A stretch of 64,000 bases of DNA. Origin: Simmondsia chinensis. Its lineage: Eukaryota; Streptophyta; Magnoliopsida; Caryophyllales; Simmondsiaceae. Below the pieces are notes generated by a model. That model saw only the letters and a list, made by a program, of their open reading frames with translations, ran no database searches and was not told the DNA's origin. A program made the translations under genes and the position numbers. Below are positions 10,797 to 22,850 of this stretch, piece after piece; the first letter of the stretch is position 1; the number at the start of each line of letters is the position of its first letter. The stretch is from contig JAGTTD010000010.1 in the NCBI GenBank assembly GCA_018398585.1, positions 17,792,005 to 17,856,004 on the forward strand, read 5' to 3'.

Positions 10797-12214
10797 TAAA
10801 TCATAAATCATCAAGTAGATCAGCATCCAATGATTGGAACTCTTCCTTTGCTATCCAAGTAGCTTCACTAGCAGAGCGACCTTTCCATTGTACAAGGAAA
10901 TGATGATTCCCACCACCGGAAGTGCACACAACCTAATTTGTCAATACATCACTAATCACGTCTCTAGGTTTCAAAGTTGGGACCTTTGGCTTTGGGCTAC
11001 CTGCAATGTTAGAAGAAGAAAAAGTAGGCCGCTCGATGATACAGCGGTAAAGGGTTAAGTCTTCTACATTACAAATTGGACTAATATTCATGTGATCAGG
11101 TAATTCCAAAAAAAAAGGCATTAGGTTCAAGTTTCTTAGAAATTCGAAAAAGCCCAAAACCATGTGCATGAAGTTTTTTGAATGAATTTTTAGGCAAACG
11201 TTCCGAGTGAATGCAATCCACAACATAATCACCAAAATTAAAATCTTTGGCCTTACGATGAACATCAACTACAAGTTTATATTCAATATTAAATGTAGCA
11301 ATTTTTTGCCTCACCTCAGTATGTAAGTCACGAATTTGTAGAGCAAAAAGCTCATCGGAATGAGACACATAATAGGAAGGGGGCAGGGGAGCTAGTTCAA
11401 CGGGAGTACGAGGCTTGTAACCATGAACAATTTCGAAGGGGCTTTTATCAGTAGTACGATTCACTGAATTATTGTATGCAAACTCAACTAAAGGCAAATT
11501 CAAATCCCAAGTTTCCTGGTCTATCACCGATGACACATATAATTAAATCCTCTAGATTGCGGTTAACAACCTTGGTCTGTCCATCAATTTGTGGGTGAAA
11601 AGCAGCAGAAAATTTCAAGTTTGTACGGCAAATTCTCCATAGTCCTCCACAAATGGCTAATGAACTTAACATCATGATCAGACCCAATAGATGTGGGAAG
11701 CCCATGTAATTTAACAACTTCACGAAAGACGGATTTGGCAACATGTGAGATAGTAGTCTTAGTACATGGTAAAAAATGAGCCATTTTAGAGAATTTATCG
11801 ACCACTACTAGGATTGATTCATGACCACGAGATGTCTTAGGTAACCCTAAATCAAAATCCATGCCAATATCTTTCTGGGTTTCGTGAGGAATAGGAAGTG
11901 GGGTATAAAGACCGATATTATGCTTTCTTACTTTAACCAACTGACATGTACAACATTGAGACACAATCTCGCTTAAGTGAAGGCCAGTAAAATCTATCAT
12001 AAACGAGGGAGATAGTTTTGTCATTTCTTAGATGACCACCTAGCCACCAACATCTCCCAAACAAGGAACTCCCAGAATGAAGGGTGGGGAATGCAAAGTT
12101 TAGATCCTCGAAATTAATAACCATCAAGAATGATGAAATCAACATGGTCTCTACGATTTTCATCCATGATCTTAGTAAATATGACACAAAAATCTGGGGA
12201 AGAATGGTACTCAT
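10797..12214 (-). pseudogene. Chromovirus integrase and chromodomain, frameshifted
   Basis: Successive minus-strand frames encode the integrase. The zinc-binding tail CQLVKVRKHN is followed by the first catalytic Asp in IGMDFDLGLPKT and the second in TSIGSDHDVKF. The HPQIDGQTKVVNR segment normally carries the catalytic Glu but here reads Lys (TK for TE). Downstream (11096-11536) is the C-terminal region with NLPLVEFAYNNSVN. At the very end (about 10800-10930) is HFLVQWKGRSASEATWI, the conserved core of a chromodomain. That identifies a chromovirus, a lineage thought to target heterochromatin through this domain. At least three frame changes and the Glu-to-Lys change make the protein non-functional. 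Confidence 0.85.
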
Positions 12215-12217
12215 CTT

Positions 12218-13449
12218 TCATTATATCAAAACCTAGGACTTCCGCCCCCATCACATGAAGTAAGGCTACTACATGATTAAGTGCATCAGCTACCCTGTTT
12301 TCTTTTCTAGATTTATGCCTAAAGATAAACGAGTACTCATTGATAAACTCCATCCAACGCATATGCTTATGGTTTAACTTAGCATGGGACATAAGAAACC
12401 TTAGAGACAAATGATTACTAAACAAGGCAAAGTCCGTAGGTAATAAATAATATCTCCATTGATGAAGACATTGAACCATCGCTGAACCATCGCATAAAGT
12501 TCTTTCTCGTAGGTGTCATATCGTCTTTGCCTAGACTCATTCAATTTCTCACTAAAACCAGCAATGGGATGTCCTTCTTGACTCAACATACCCCCCAATT
12601 CCAACCTCAAAAGCATCACAAGAAATCTAAAAAACTTTATCAAAATCATGGTGCCAAGGGACTGGGGCACCAGATATCTTTTGCTTAATTTCCTCAAAAG
12701 TCTTAGTAGCAGCACGAGTCCATTTATGGTCTCCTTTCTTAAGACAATCTGTGATGGGAGCCATGATAGAACTAAAATTTTGAATGAATTTCCTATGAAA
12801 AAAAGCTAGACCATGAAAGCTTCTAATCTCAAAAATTGTCTTAGGTTTGAGCTGCTCTTTATTAGCTTTAACCTTCTCAGAATCAGCAGGAATAACACGA
12901 GAAGAAACAAAGAAACCTAGGAATAGGACTTCTTGTTGTAAGAAAAGACACTTCTTTAAGTTAGCATAAAGCTTGGCTTCCCTAAGTGCAGTAAAGAGAA
13001 GGCGAAGGTGGTAAAGGTGGTCTTCCTGGGATTTGCTAAAAACTAAGATGTCATCAAAATATACCACAAGAAACTTTTCAATAAAGGATTGTAAAGTACA
13101 TGTCAAGAGTCGCATGAAAGTACTGGGAGTAGTTGACAATCCAAAAGGCATGACCAACCATTCAAACAAACCATCTTTAGTCTTAAAAGCAATTTTCCAT
13201 TCATCTCCTGCCCTAATACGAACCTAATGGTACCCACTCCTTAAATCAAGTTTCCAAAACCAATAAGGAACCAGCTAAAAGGTCATGCATGTCCTTAAGT
13301 CTAGGGATAGGAAAGTGATATTTGATGGTAATTTTGTTGATGGCTCGATTATTAACACACATCTTTATGGAACCATCTTTCTTAGGTGTAAGAAGTGCTG
13401 GAACTGCACAAGGACTCATGCTATACCGAACCAAACCTTTAGTAATCAA
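12218..13449 (-). pseudogene. Chromovirus reverse transcriptase and RNase H, frameshifted
   Basis: The 13246-13449 frame has the early fingers region ([18 protein letters not shown], then [11 protein letters not shown]). The 12627-13169 frame has [14 protein letters not shown], the catalytic YFDDILVFS box, and the connection region ([15 protein letters not shown]). RNase H follows at 12260-12715 with GGMLSQEGHPIAGFSEKL, RYDTYEKELYAMV and ENRVADAL. The two RT frames differ, so a frameshift lies near 13200, and another lies within RNase H. The family reaction is RNA-templated DNA synthesis and removal of the RNA strand in cytoplasmic particles. Confidence 0.85.
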
Positions 13450-13588
13450 ACTCTCAACCTATCGACTAAGTTCAGTACACTCTATTAGGTTCATCCTACA
13501 GTGTGGAAGGTTAGGCAATTGAGATCCGGGAATAAAATCTATGGTATGCTAAATATCCCCAAGGGGCGGTAACTCGTCAAGTAAGTCC

Positions 13589-14158
13589 TCAGGAAGGACA
13601 TCTTGAAAATCTTCTAGTAAAGCACTTAGTACAGGTGGAGGTAAAGCATAAAGGGATCGCTTTAGCCACAATAGCCAAGTAAAAATCATTTTTCTCACAA
13701 GTTTCTGCAAAAGTGGATTGGTTAAGTAAGTGCAAAAAACTCTTGACTAGAGTTGGGGAAGAAGGAGAGTTCATCTTAGGAGAAAAAACTGAAGAGTTGA
13801 AAGGTTTCAAGGTGATGACCTTACCCTTATGCCTAAAGGAATACATGTTCTCTCGACCATGGTTAATCACATCAAGATCAAATAGTCAAGGATGCCCTAG
13901 AAGTATGAAGGCTACATCCATCGGTAGAACATCACAAAAAACCCTATCCACATAGCCTCCGAGGCGAATGGGAACTCTATCTCTGGGTAATAGGGAGGTT
14001 TGTTTTGTTAAACCAAGAAACCTTAAAGTGTCATGGGTATTCAAACAACTTAAAGCGTTTTTGGCAATGATATTCATGTAATTACCACCATCAATAACAA
14101 GTTTAGTGGATCGCAGGTCACTCCTAACGATAGTGTAAAAATTGAAGTACATTTCCAA
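13589..14158 (-). pseudogene. Chromovirus aspartic protease region
   Basis: The minus frame at 13886-14158 includes LVIDGGNYMNIIAKNAL, the active-site loop in the variant Asp-Gly-Gly seen in many plant Ty3 elements. It ends in AFILLGHPW, the flap-distal ILLGRPW-like motif. The continuation to 13589 (NMYSFRHKGKVITLKP) is the usual protease-RT linker. The segments are in different frames. A retropepsin would cleave the gag-pol polyprotein. Confidence 0.75.
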
Positions 14159-14297
14159 GAATCATCTTTGGTTTCCAAGAATCATCTTTGGTTGCATTTG
14201 TTAAGACACATCTAACCACATTCACCCTCTCTATGGAATCATCTAAACTTAGGTCATTCTCATTCTCATCCCCAAAATAGGGCTTAGCCTCAACAAT

Positions 14298-15585
14298 TTA
14301 TTCTTCTTCTAGGTCCGGTTGGTCACTCTTTTGATTTATGATAAGATTACAATAAGGACATCGTGAAGCAATGTGGCCTAATTGTTGACAATGGAAAGAC
14401 TTAATAGAGGAAGAGCCAGAAGAGCGGAAAGTACTAGTTGTTTCACCAGAATGAGACATAGGGCCATTAGGATGCGTAAGGTTAGGTGTGGAATATCCTA
14501 CAGTATGGGACCCAATAATAGAGGACTCTTTTTCCTTAAAAGGGGCATTGGATGAGGGCTGATATGAAAGCGAATTACTCCTCGAATCGGTCAAACGACG
14601 AGTATATTGGATTTTAGAATATTTTTCAAACTCAAGGGCCTTTTGTTAAGACTTCTCGAAGGTCGTAGGGGCATAAAGACTAACTTCTCTCTTAATGTCT
14701 ACGTTAAGACCATTTACAAACCTAGTCAAGGTCATAATTGGGTCCTTATCTACGCCACACCTAAGCAAAACTTCCTCAAAACGATCGATATACTTAGTGA
14801 CACTAAGAGGTGACTACCTGAGGTTGAGCATTTAATCTACAAGTTGGGTCCTATGGAAGCTAGGTGTGTACTTTTCTTTGAATTTTGCTTTCATGCCCTC
14901 CCATTGATTAATAGTGGGCTCACGAAGTCTCTCAATGTTGCACATGACAACTTGCCAGTATTTTTTTTGCAAAACCTACTAGCTTCATTTTAGCAAAATG
15001 GACTCGCTCTATATTATTCATATTATACCAATCAAAATAGTCTTCCATGGAGTCTACCCAATCAGAAAAGACTATAGGGTCCAACTTCCCATCAAAGGTG
15101 GTAACATCCACCTTAACTCTCCTAGTGATGTCAACACGATCCTCACGACCACGTCATAGGGAAAGAAAACCTCTTTCGTGTACGTCATTCTGAGGCCTAA
15201 ATTGATCATCCCTGGGACGATCATAGTCATGGTGTCTAGGGTTAGGTCTAAGGTTATTCCTAGGATGGTGAGAGTTGGAGGGGTTACCCAGATCTGGGTT
15301 GGACAAAACAAATTGACCATATGTTGACTTGAAAGACCGGGGAGATGTAGAGTTCTCGTTTTGGGGCGCATCATCATTATTACACAACAGATTTGTGTTC
15401 TTATGCAGCAAAGTAAGAATCTCGCTAATTTGTGCTCTAGTGTAAGAATTTTCAGAATCATGATATTCAACAGCTTCTCTTAGTGCGCACAAGCTTTGTT
15501 TAAGTTCATGAAAGTCATTGGGTGACACAGATCCTTCATTTGGAGTCGACTCAACTTGTTTATCATGACTCCTAGACGGGTCCAT
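14298..15585 (-). pseudogene. Chromovirus gag with damaged zinc knuckle
   Basis: A start at 15585 (MDPSRSHDKQ) opens a frame to 15154. The capsid-like part continues in other frames (about 15130-14980: VDITRRVKVDVTTF, then DPIVFSDWVDSMEDYF). The nucleocapsid part at 14298-14594 ends in SFHCQQLGHIASRC, a CX2CX4HX4C knuckle whose first Cys has become Ser. Gag would package the RNA into virus-like particles. The leader upstream is split by the Tat insertion. Confidence 0.75.
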
Positions 15586-16021
15586 GGGTACATGCTTTTA
15601 GCATCGAGGTTAATTAAATTACGACATGTATTTATTAGAAAATAGACTAGTAATTCAAAGTTTCAAGTAAAACTTTAGATGTTTAATGTTGGTTATTGTT
15701 TAGATTGCACGCAGAAGATTGCAAAAACAATTTATTTTTAAAAAAAATAAATATAAAAAACCTAGTGAAATTTGTGAACTCCTACCGTACAAAAATTAGC
15801 ACAAGTTTTCAATGTATGAAACTTATACCTTTCCACAATCGTAGGAAGCTTTCTATTATTCCCCTCAAGCTTGCAAGAGAACCTTCAAAGTACCCCAGTA
15901 GTCCTCCTCAAAACATGATAGAGATGGTGGAGATGAGTCCACGGTGCTCGGCAGCAGAGGTCAATCGTCCTTGATTGCGAAATTTAGGGTTAGGGTTCGA
16001 ATTTAGGGTTTGAAATCTAGG
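15586..16021 (-). other. Chromovirus leader, gag-proximal half
   Basis: This noncoding leader continues at 38179-38397 on the other side of the Tat insertion. The junction region holds degenerate telomere-like units: AGGGTTAGGGTTCGAATTTAGGG at 15986-16008 and AGGGTTAGGGTTCGAA at 38181-38196. CTAGG at 16017-16021 is the left target duplication of the Tat element. Confidence 0.7.
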
Positions 16022-16344
16022 TGTGAACATCGATTTCAAATCAAGATAAAAAGATGCAAAACAAATGCACAAAATTACAATTAAAGAATTGTATTGATAA
16101 ATTTAATGGTACAATCTCTATAATATACTTTACAAAGTAAAACAAACGAAAATCCTCTAGTTCAATCTCCACAACCGTTGCCCCTGGTTGATGTTTTTGA
16201 CGATCAAACTTGAATTCTTGACTGAAGATACGATGCTTTATATCAAATCAAGAACTGAACCTTTGAAGAAATTGGGTACGAACTTGGTATACTTTGTCAA
16301 CTTCCTTTTAGATGGCTTGGTGTTGATGGAATATGAGAGACAAT

Positions 16345-16395
<51 letters not shown>

Positions 16396-16947
16396 CTCTT
16401 ATCTTTTCCTTCATCCTATTTTTATGTGTGTTTGAATGCCTCTTTTGAAGCAAGGGTTCCCTATTTATAGAGAAAAGGGACCCTTGTTTTGGGCCCCGGG
16501 ATTTTCTTATAAGATCGGGCTCAAGTAATTTTAAAAGCTTGACGAGCCTATTTTTTTCACGTTAGTCTTGAAATTTTGTGGGTTTGACTTTGACTTGGAA
16601 GTCATGATTTTAGGTTCGACTTGGGCATCTTTGGCTTTAAGACTTTGACTTTGGGTTTGACCCAAGAGTCATTTACCCCTTTTAGTTTGACATTAAAACT
16701 ATTGGAGTTTTGGGTTTGACTTAGAAGTCATTTGGGTTTTCAATTCAACTTGGAAGTCTTTTGAGCTTAGGTTTAACTCTGAAATTGTTTAGGAATTTTA
16801 TTTAGGTTTGACTTAGAAATTATTTTGGGCTTGAGTTTTCAATTCAGAAGATGTTCAGTTTGGGGTTGACTTGGAAGTCGTTTAGGCTTAGACTTTTCTT
16901 TGGCCCAGTTTAAATTTTATAAACATGATAAAATTTTAATACCTACA
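16022..16947 (-). repeat. Tat 3' LTR, 926 bp
   Basis: Starts TGTGAACATCGATTTC and ends TTTAATACCTACA. It matches 37486-38178 from about 16250 onward, but its first 230 bp (16040-16245) have no counterpart in the 5' LTR, where TGTGAACACCCG runs almost directly into CAAGAACTGAACC. It contains a 45-bp AG microsatellite (16346-16390), a minus-strand TATA (plus CTATTTATAG, 16461-16470), and a series of short units of the type GACTTGGAAGTCATTT between 16570 and 16900. Confidence 0.85.
16346..16390. repeat. (AG)n microsatellite in the Tat 3' LTR
   Basis: Uninterrupted AG dinucleotides over about 45 bp. The same place in the 5' LTR (near 37606-37616) has only about five repeats, so the tract expanded or contracted after insertion. 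Confidence 0.95.
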
Positions 16948-18589
16948 ATTGCCCCCACTTCAAGTCAGGATGGATGGGTCCAACTTTGTACCTTAATATC
17001 ATGACTTGAAGTAAAAATGGTTTTTTTTTTTTTTTTTGGATAAGCTTCTTTCTTCAGAATTTTTTATTTTTTTATAATCTAAAATTAAACTTTGCAAAAT
17101 AAACAAAATCTTTATTTCAATAAAGTCTTTTATTTTCTGATTTTTTTTAAATTTCAATTTTGAATTTAATTTTTTTTTAATCTAGCTAGTTATAGATTAG
17201 TTTTTTTTTTTCAAAAGAATTTTGTTTTAAACAAATTTTTTTTTAAAACATAAATATTCAAACTTAAAATACATCCCAATGCCTAGCTCAAATCTTTCCC
17301 GTGATTTTGAACTTAGATTTTTTTTTTTTTTTTTTTTGTTAAATCTAATTGGTTAAGATCATATCTTTTTTTTTTTTTTTTTAAAAAAAACCCTTGAAAA
17401 GTGAAACCTGCTTACATTAGAGCCCCCCGAAAAAAAAAAAAAAAACAATTCAGAGCGCATTTAAAGGGTCACTGATTCAAGCTAATTAGAAAATTTGAAA
17501 TTTCAACAGGTAATTTTCCCTTTTTTTTCTTAAATTGTGTTTGATTTGTAACTGCAAATGAATAGTACCCTATGTTACTCTTTTTTAAGAGTTTTGGAAA
17601 GTAGACCTTGTCTTCATGGAATAAAAATCCTCGCAAATGAGATTCCTCTTTAATCATTGTAATTTGTGTGCTAATTCATAATATTGACATGCCAAAAACC
17701 CGTTGAAATTCAAAACGCAGTATATGTAATTTATACAAGTTGGGTCTCTTCCCTTACTGCATTGATGATTTATCTATCCCCAATCAACAGAGAAAGGAAC
17801 AAATCAAAAACAGTATTTGCAGAGAGGGATAAACTGCTCAATTTTGAAGCAAAAATCGAATTGCAATATTAAATGGATAAAATTGGCTCCTAACCCACAT
17901 CAAATTACACTTCTTCAACAATTTTAGACTGGATATCATCCTCATCAGCAAATTCCTCAACAATTCAACGAGTTTGAATTGGTTTCTGGTGATTTTGGCG
18001 AATGGGTGCACATGAAATCCTAAAAGAAAGTTCGGCCGGAAGTGATTTTGAGTAATTCCTTCAATAACGATTCTGGATCTCATTTGTTTTTGCCCTAGAA
18101 ATGTCAACACAAGTTGACATGAAATTGGGTTAGAAAATTTGTAAGAAATTTTAGGTGTTTTTTTTTTTTTTTTTTGAATTGAATTAAATGATGGAGGAGA
18201 AGAATGAGAGGAATTGGATGAATTATGTAGGAAAAATTGAGTTTTTTTTTTTTTTTATTATGAAAGGGAAACCCTAAGAGAGAGTTGGGTGAGAAAAGTA
18301 GAAGAGAGAGAATGGGTAGAGATTGCTTGAGAATTTTCTCCCCGCCTTTTGTAGTGAATTTTTTTCTTTCTTTTTTTTTTTTTGTGAACTTCCTTTTCCT
18401 AGAATTTCTTTCTTCTGTTTTTTTTTTTTTTTTTTTGTGAATTTTCCCTTCCTCTTTTCTTTTTTTTTAAATTTCAATTCAATTTTTTTGAAAATATTTT
18501 TCAAAGGGGTAAAAGTTGAGACACCAGCTTGAAAAAGAGAAAAAAAAAAATTTTTATAAATTATTTTTTTAATGTTTCACCACGTAATC
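16948..18589. other. T-rich noncoding field next to the Tat 3' LTR
   Basis: No gene. The stretch carries many homopolymer T runs of 12-22 nt (around 17020, 17320, 17370, 18160, 18245, 18370, 18420) and one A run at 17430. On the minus strand the segment next to the LTR reads TTGACTTGAAGTGGGGGCAAT; GTGGGGGC is a plausible polypurine tract core before the LTR start TGTAGG. Short frames such as 18274-18504 are products of AAG/TTC low complexity. Confidence 0.6.
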
Positions 18590-19435
18590 AGAATTTGTTT
18601 GAAAACTCCACCGTTTGGAAAGCCATTCATCCTCAGATTATCTTGCAGGCACACGCCCATGTATGGAGTTGGAGCAACCTCGATAATCATGTCTTGATAT
18701 TAATCCTTTTGTGTTTGAAAACATTAACCATTCAGTGCACTAGTCATCCTTAGATTATCTTGCGTGCACATGCCCATGCATGGAGATGGAGCCCCTCGGA
18801 TAATCGTGACTTGGTATTAACCGTTTTTGTATTTGAAAACCTCATCCATCTAGTACACCAGTCATCCTCATATTATCTTTCGTGCACACGTCCAATCATA
18901 GAGATTGAGCATCCTCAATAATCGTGACTTGTTATTAACCCTTTTTGTGTTTGAAAATCTCAACCAACTGGTACACCAGTCATCCTTAGATTATCTTGCG
19001 TGCACATGCCCATGCACGGAGACAGAGCACCTCGGATAATTATGACTTGGTATTAACCCTTTTTGTGTTTGAAAACCTCATCCATCTAGTAAAGCAGTCA
19101 TCCTTAAATTATTTTGCATGCACACAGCCATGCATGAAGATGGAGCACCCTGGATAATAGTGACTCGGTATTAACTCCTTTTGTGTTTTAAAACCTCATC
19201 CATCTTGTACAACAGCCATCCTTAGGTTATCTTGCATGCACACGCCCATACATGGAGATGGAGCACCTCGGATAATCGTGACTTTGTATTAAATCTTTTT
19301 GTGTTTGAAAACCTTATCTATCTAGTACACCAGTTATCCTTAGATTATCTTACGTACATGCCCATACATGAAGATGGAGCAACCCGGATAATTGTGGCTT
19401 GGTATTAACCCTTTTTGTTATGTATAACCTTTATT
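18590..19435. repeat. 118-bp tandem array, about 7 copies
   Basis: A unit containing CATCCTTAGATTATCTTGCGTG, then GATGGAGCACCTCGGATAAT, then GGTATTAACCCTTTTTGTG recurs with a steady period. The GATTATC anchor falls at 18636, 18753, 18871, 18989, 19107, 19225 and 19343. Spacing is 117 once and 118 otherwise. Copies differ by scattered substitutions. The array ends just upstream of a splice-acceptor-like site at 19442 that leads into the PMD gene. It therefore lies in the intron or promoter region of the antisense gene and, equally, in the 3' untranslated region of the Tat element. Confidence 0.92.
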
Positions 19436-19442
19436 TTTGCAG

Positions 19443-21207
19443 GGGCTGCATAATGGTTTGTTTCAAAAAATAGAAGGACAAGGGGAAAGAGTATCTCTCA
19501 ATTGTGGAAAGTGAACAAAACGACCCAGCTAGTGGACGGAGGTTTGACGTTCATCAACCACTAGCCCGGTATGGTTCCAAGAAGTGGACTTCCTTTAACA
19601 AGAGCAAATAGCAAATGGAATAGTCAAAATAGATTCCCGATGGAAAGGGAGTTGATGATAGAATACTTTAGAGTCTTTCCCAGGACAAAATAAAACCCAC
19701 TGACAAATTTCCATTGTTAGGTCGACGCATCCTTACTGGAGGAGTGAGATGGGGCAATAACTTGGGGATCAAAGGAGAATTTGGCTATGTTTGAAAATAT
19801 TGGGAATGGACAGAGGCAGCATTTGTGTCGTTTTCAGGAAATCTTGAACATTGTAGGAATTTTGAATGCTTTCATGGCTTTCCTTCGCCCATATGATCGA
19901 AGTACTAGCATAATGCACACCTTTTGTGAGTGTTGGTGCCCTAAAACTAGCACACTCCATACTCTGCGGGAGAGATGTCGATCTTGCAATGGGATTTATA
20001 TCGACTTGGCGAACTCCCTGACTCCGGATGGATATACAATGAGACTATACCTAGAGTGAGTAATATGACGGGCAAGGACAAAAAGGGTAGGAGGTGTTTT
20101 CCATTACCTTGTGAAGCCTTATTTACTACATTTAGTCAGCTTAAAGAACAGAATGACGAGGTTGATGCAGAAGCGTGGGTCGAATTTTGGCATAAAGGGT
20201 TGCGAATGTACCAAAAGGTTGATAGCCGGAATTGGGTTGCAAAATCTAGCTCTGAAAAGAACCCCATTGGCAACTGTCCGTCAGCTATCCACACGTGGAC
20301 CAATGAACAGGTGAAAGTTATAAATGATTTGAATGTCCCACATGTACGGGACCTATTTGGCAGCATTCTTCTCCTGCTAGCTATGCGCATTTGTGCTCCC
20401 TGCTCATGGAAAGCAATTGATCCAGCCTGAAACCTTTGTTATTGCCAGCCATATGGCCACAGGTCATCCTTGTAATCTTGTGGTCCCGGTGCTTGATAGT
20501 ATCTATCGCGGTCTGAGCTCTATTACAGAGTCTGAGAAACCAAGGAGTGCCTCCGCTTGCTTCCCAGCTCACCATGTCTATGCATGGCTTGCTTGTTACT
20601 TTGGCACCCATCAAGAATGGTCTGACATAGCGCCCGGTATGGTTCGGTATGGCGGTGTTGGAGCTACTAAGCTTTATGATGAAAACGAAGCTCGCAATCT
20701 CATTTATGATGGTTGCATAGTGCAGTGGTGTACACTTATTCTTAATCCTAATAGGATTCAAGAATTGAGGGATGACAACAGGCTTGATGATAAGCACTTA
20801 ACCCACTTGAAGTCTCTACGTTCAACCCACTTGCAAATACGTGTGGGCAAGAGCATCCATGTCGAGCCATACAATCCGCACCGGTTTAGTAGGCAGTTCA
20901 ATTTTATCCACGCATCCCCAGAGTGTTGAAAGGTGACGAGCAAATAGTCTCTTATGAGTGGACTAGGGAGTATTGGAAGCAATGACAATATAGGGGAGTA
21001 ATGGGGAAGGTTATACTTCCCAATGGGGTGATTAATGCAGAACATTCCAGTACAAGACAGTTTAGGGACTAGTGGAAAGAGGTAAGAATTATGGACCTTG
21101 TGGAAAATATTGAAGTTTTGGTCCAAAGTACGACGCCTGAATCTGGGAACTCCAAAAAGGGATAGAGTTCAAATGCTCTTCCCGAAGATGTGAGCAAATT
21201 AGGGAAG
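19443..21207 (+). pseudogene. PMD (plant mobile domain) exon of the antisense gene
   Basis: A pyrimidine tract ending ATTTTTGCAG (19433-19442) precedes the reading frame. In shifting frames it encodes a full PMD: GEFGY and a WEWTEAAF segment near 19780, YDRSTSIMHTFCE and WCPKTSTLHTL (19890-19960), and SILQWDLYRLGELPDSGWIY (19975-20040). Further on are FWHKGLRMYQK, the HTWTNEQVKVI region, PETFVIASHMATGHP, FPAHHVYAWLACYFGTH (20565-20610), VRYGGVGATKLYDE, and a terminal block with EWTREYWKQ and TRQFRD. At least three frame changes (near 19970, 20400, 20920) and several TGG-to-stop changes kill it. In the family the function is linked to silencing or is unknown; here it is cargo of the Tat element, opposite in direction. 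Confidence 0.75.
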
Positions 21208-21288
21208 GTGAAGCACATTTCCACCACTACGCTTCTTTATTACTGGTTACAACGCTTTTTGAATTTTAAACTCTCCTTTCTTTTGTAG

Positions 21289-22179
21289 GGCATTCCACCC
21301 GGTGAAGGCAAAAAAAGGGTCTCAAAGATTTCTCATCAAGAAAAGTGCAACTCAAACGAGCTCGCTTGTAAAGACAACCTCTACCCAAGTACTAGGGATA
21401 CTAAAGGTGACTATGAAGATTCTATCTCTGAGAACTTCAAACACCAAAAGGAGGGAAAGAAAAGGAAGAGGAAAAGCTTCCAAGACAAAGTGGTTGAGGA
21501 TTTTGACACTCAGAAGGCTGTTGATGAGAATGTGTTTGAAGGGCTACCTAGCTCCTGAAATCTACCCTTTAACCTTGAAGCGATAAGTCCATATTTCCTT
21601 TAAAACCCCTTTAGCCCTCTTTTTCTTTTTATCTTATGCTTTTTGTCAATTTTGGATTTCATACATAGCTGGGTGGCCACATGTTCGATATAGTGGAGGA
21701 GGGCATAGTGGCAAACTGCAACAGTAGTGACTTTATTCATCTTCCAGAAGGTCTTCCTCCAGATGGTAGGAACGAGGCAGAGCCAATTGATGAGGTAATG
21801 TATGAAACTCCAAATGTAGATGCCAATAACGCTGGTGCTGATGACATCTAGTATCACAGAGCGTCCAATGCACATTGCTGCCTTCGCTTGCTCCTCGTCT
21901 TCTGTGCCATGGGGAAGAATGCCAGATATGGACGAAGAGGTTGATGGTCCCAACATCTTGGCGTTGGCTTCCATGGATACTGCACAAGCATATGCTGAAA
22001 CATCACTTGAAACTATTAATTCTTTTAGGGCATCAGGGAAATTTCGCATACCCTTATTGTGCCTTTCTAGCAGGTGGCCAATATTCAGGCCGAAGCAATT
22101 CCTGCCTTGGTGCCGTGGAGACAATCTACAACGCTCTCCAACGTTCTGTTGATAGGCACCATGATTGCTAAACAAGGAT
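21289..22179 (+). pseudogene. Antisense PMD gene, basic linker and acidic exon
   Basis: An intron is inferred from AAG-GTGAAG near 21208 to CTTTTGTAG at 21288. The next exon, in the frame entering at about 21301, reads GEGKKRVSKISHQEK then EGKKRKRKSFQDKVVEDF, a Lys/Arg-rich segment resembling a nuclear localisation signal. A second acceptor (TTCATACATAG, about 21666) leads to MFDIVEEGIVANC and an acidic stretch (EAEPIDEVMYETPNVDANN) up to a stop near 21850. The frame continues brokenly to LIGTMIAKQG, where the Athila-like element interrupts it after AGGAT (22175-22179). The exon structure is my reading, not a computed gene model. Confidence 0.55.
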
Positions 22180-22850
22180 TGATGTGTTTTTTCTACGTCT
22201 ATCAAAATTTAATATAATACCCTATCTATTAAACAAACCTAAATTGAAGTATAGGGCGAGAGGGTGTCGAACCACAGGGACTAAGAGTGCGTGAATTTAA
22301 TCTATGATCTAAATTGATTCAAGGGAAAGTGATATTTTTGTGTTGATTAATCTAGAAAACGACAATTAAACTAAAGTAACGTACTACTAATCGGAAAAAT
22401 GTATTAAATTGGAACCTAGGGTTTCGAATCCATCATTAGCCAATTATTTTTGCATTAACTCTTAAATTGGGATTATTGATTGTCACACGGATAATGGTTC
22501 AGGCTACAAGCTTCAACCTATTATGATAAGTTCTTAGTATTGCGTATTGATCCTATCTAACTAAAGCATAAGGAAAATAGGCTCTATCTAACGTATTATT
22601 TATCATGTATTGACCCTATCTAACTAAAGCATAGGGAAGATAGGCTTTAATTAACAATTCGGTTAATACTATTGCTTGATTAACTAATCCTAAGGCCACA
22701 AGCATAAAGAATTAATTTATAAATATCAATATCAACAATTAAAGGTTACAAACTCAATAATCATATCAATTGAATACACAATAAAAAACATAATACTTCA
22801 AAGTATTTATCTCAACCAAGCAATTCATGTAAATAATCAAATTAACATTA
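22180..22850 (-). repeat. Athila-like 3' LTR, truncated
   Basis: Aligns closely with the first 650 bp of 27273-28745: for example GTCGAACCACAGGGACTAAG in both, then CCTAGGGTTTCGAATCC, then the TTAACAATTCGGTTAATAC segment. Similarity fades near 22825-22850. The remaining 800 bp of LTR (the U3 side on the minus strand) is missing, replaced by element interior, so the 3' LTR lost its promoter-bearing part. Confidence 0.75.

Noticed and set aside
18274..18504. Lysine-rich small protein frame
   Set aside because: It comes from poly-T/poly-A and AAG low complexity in the Tat noncoding region.
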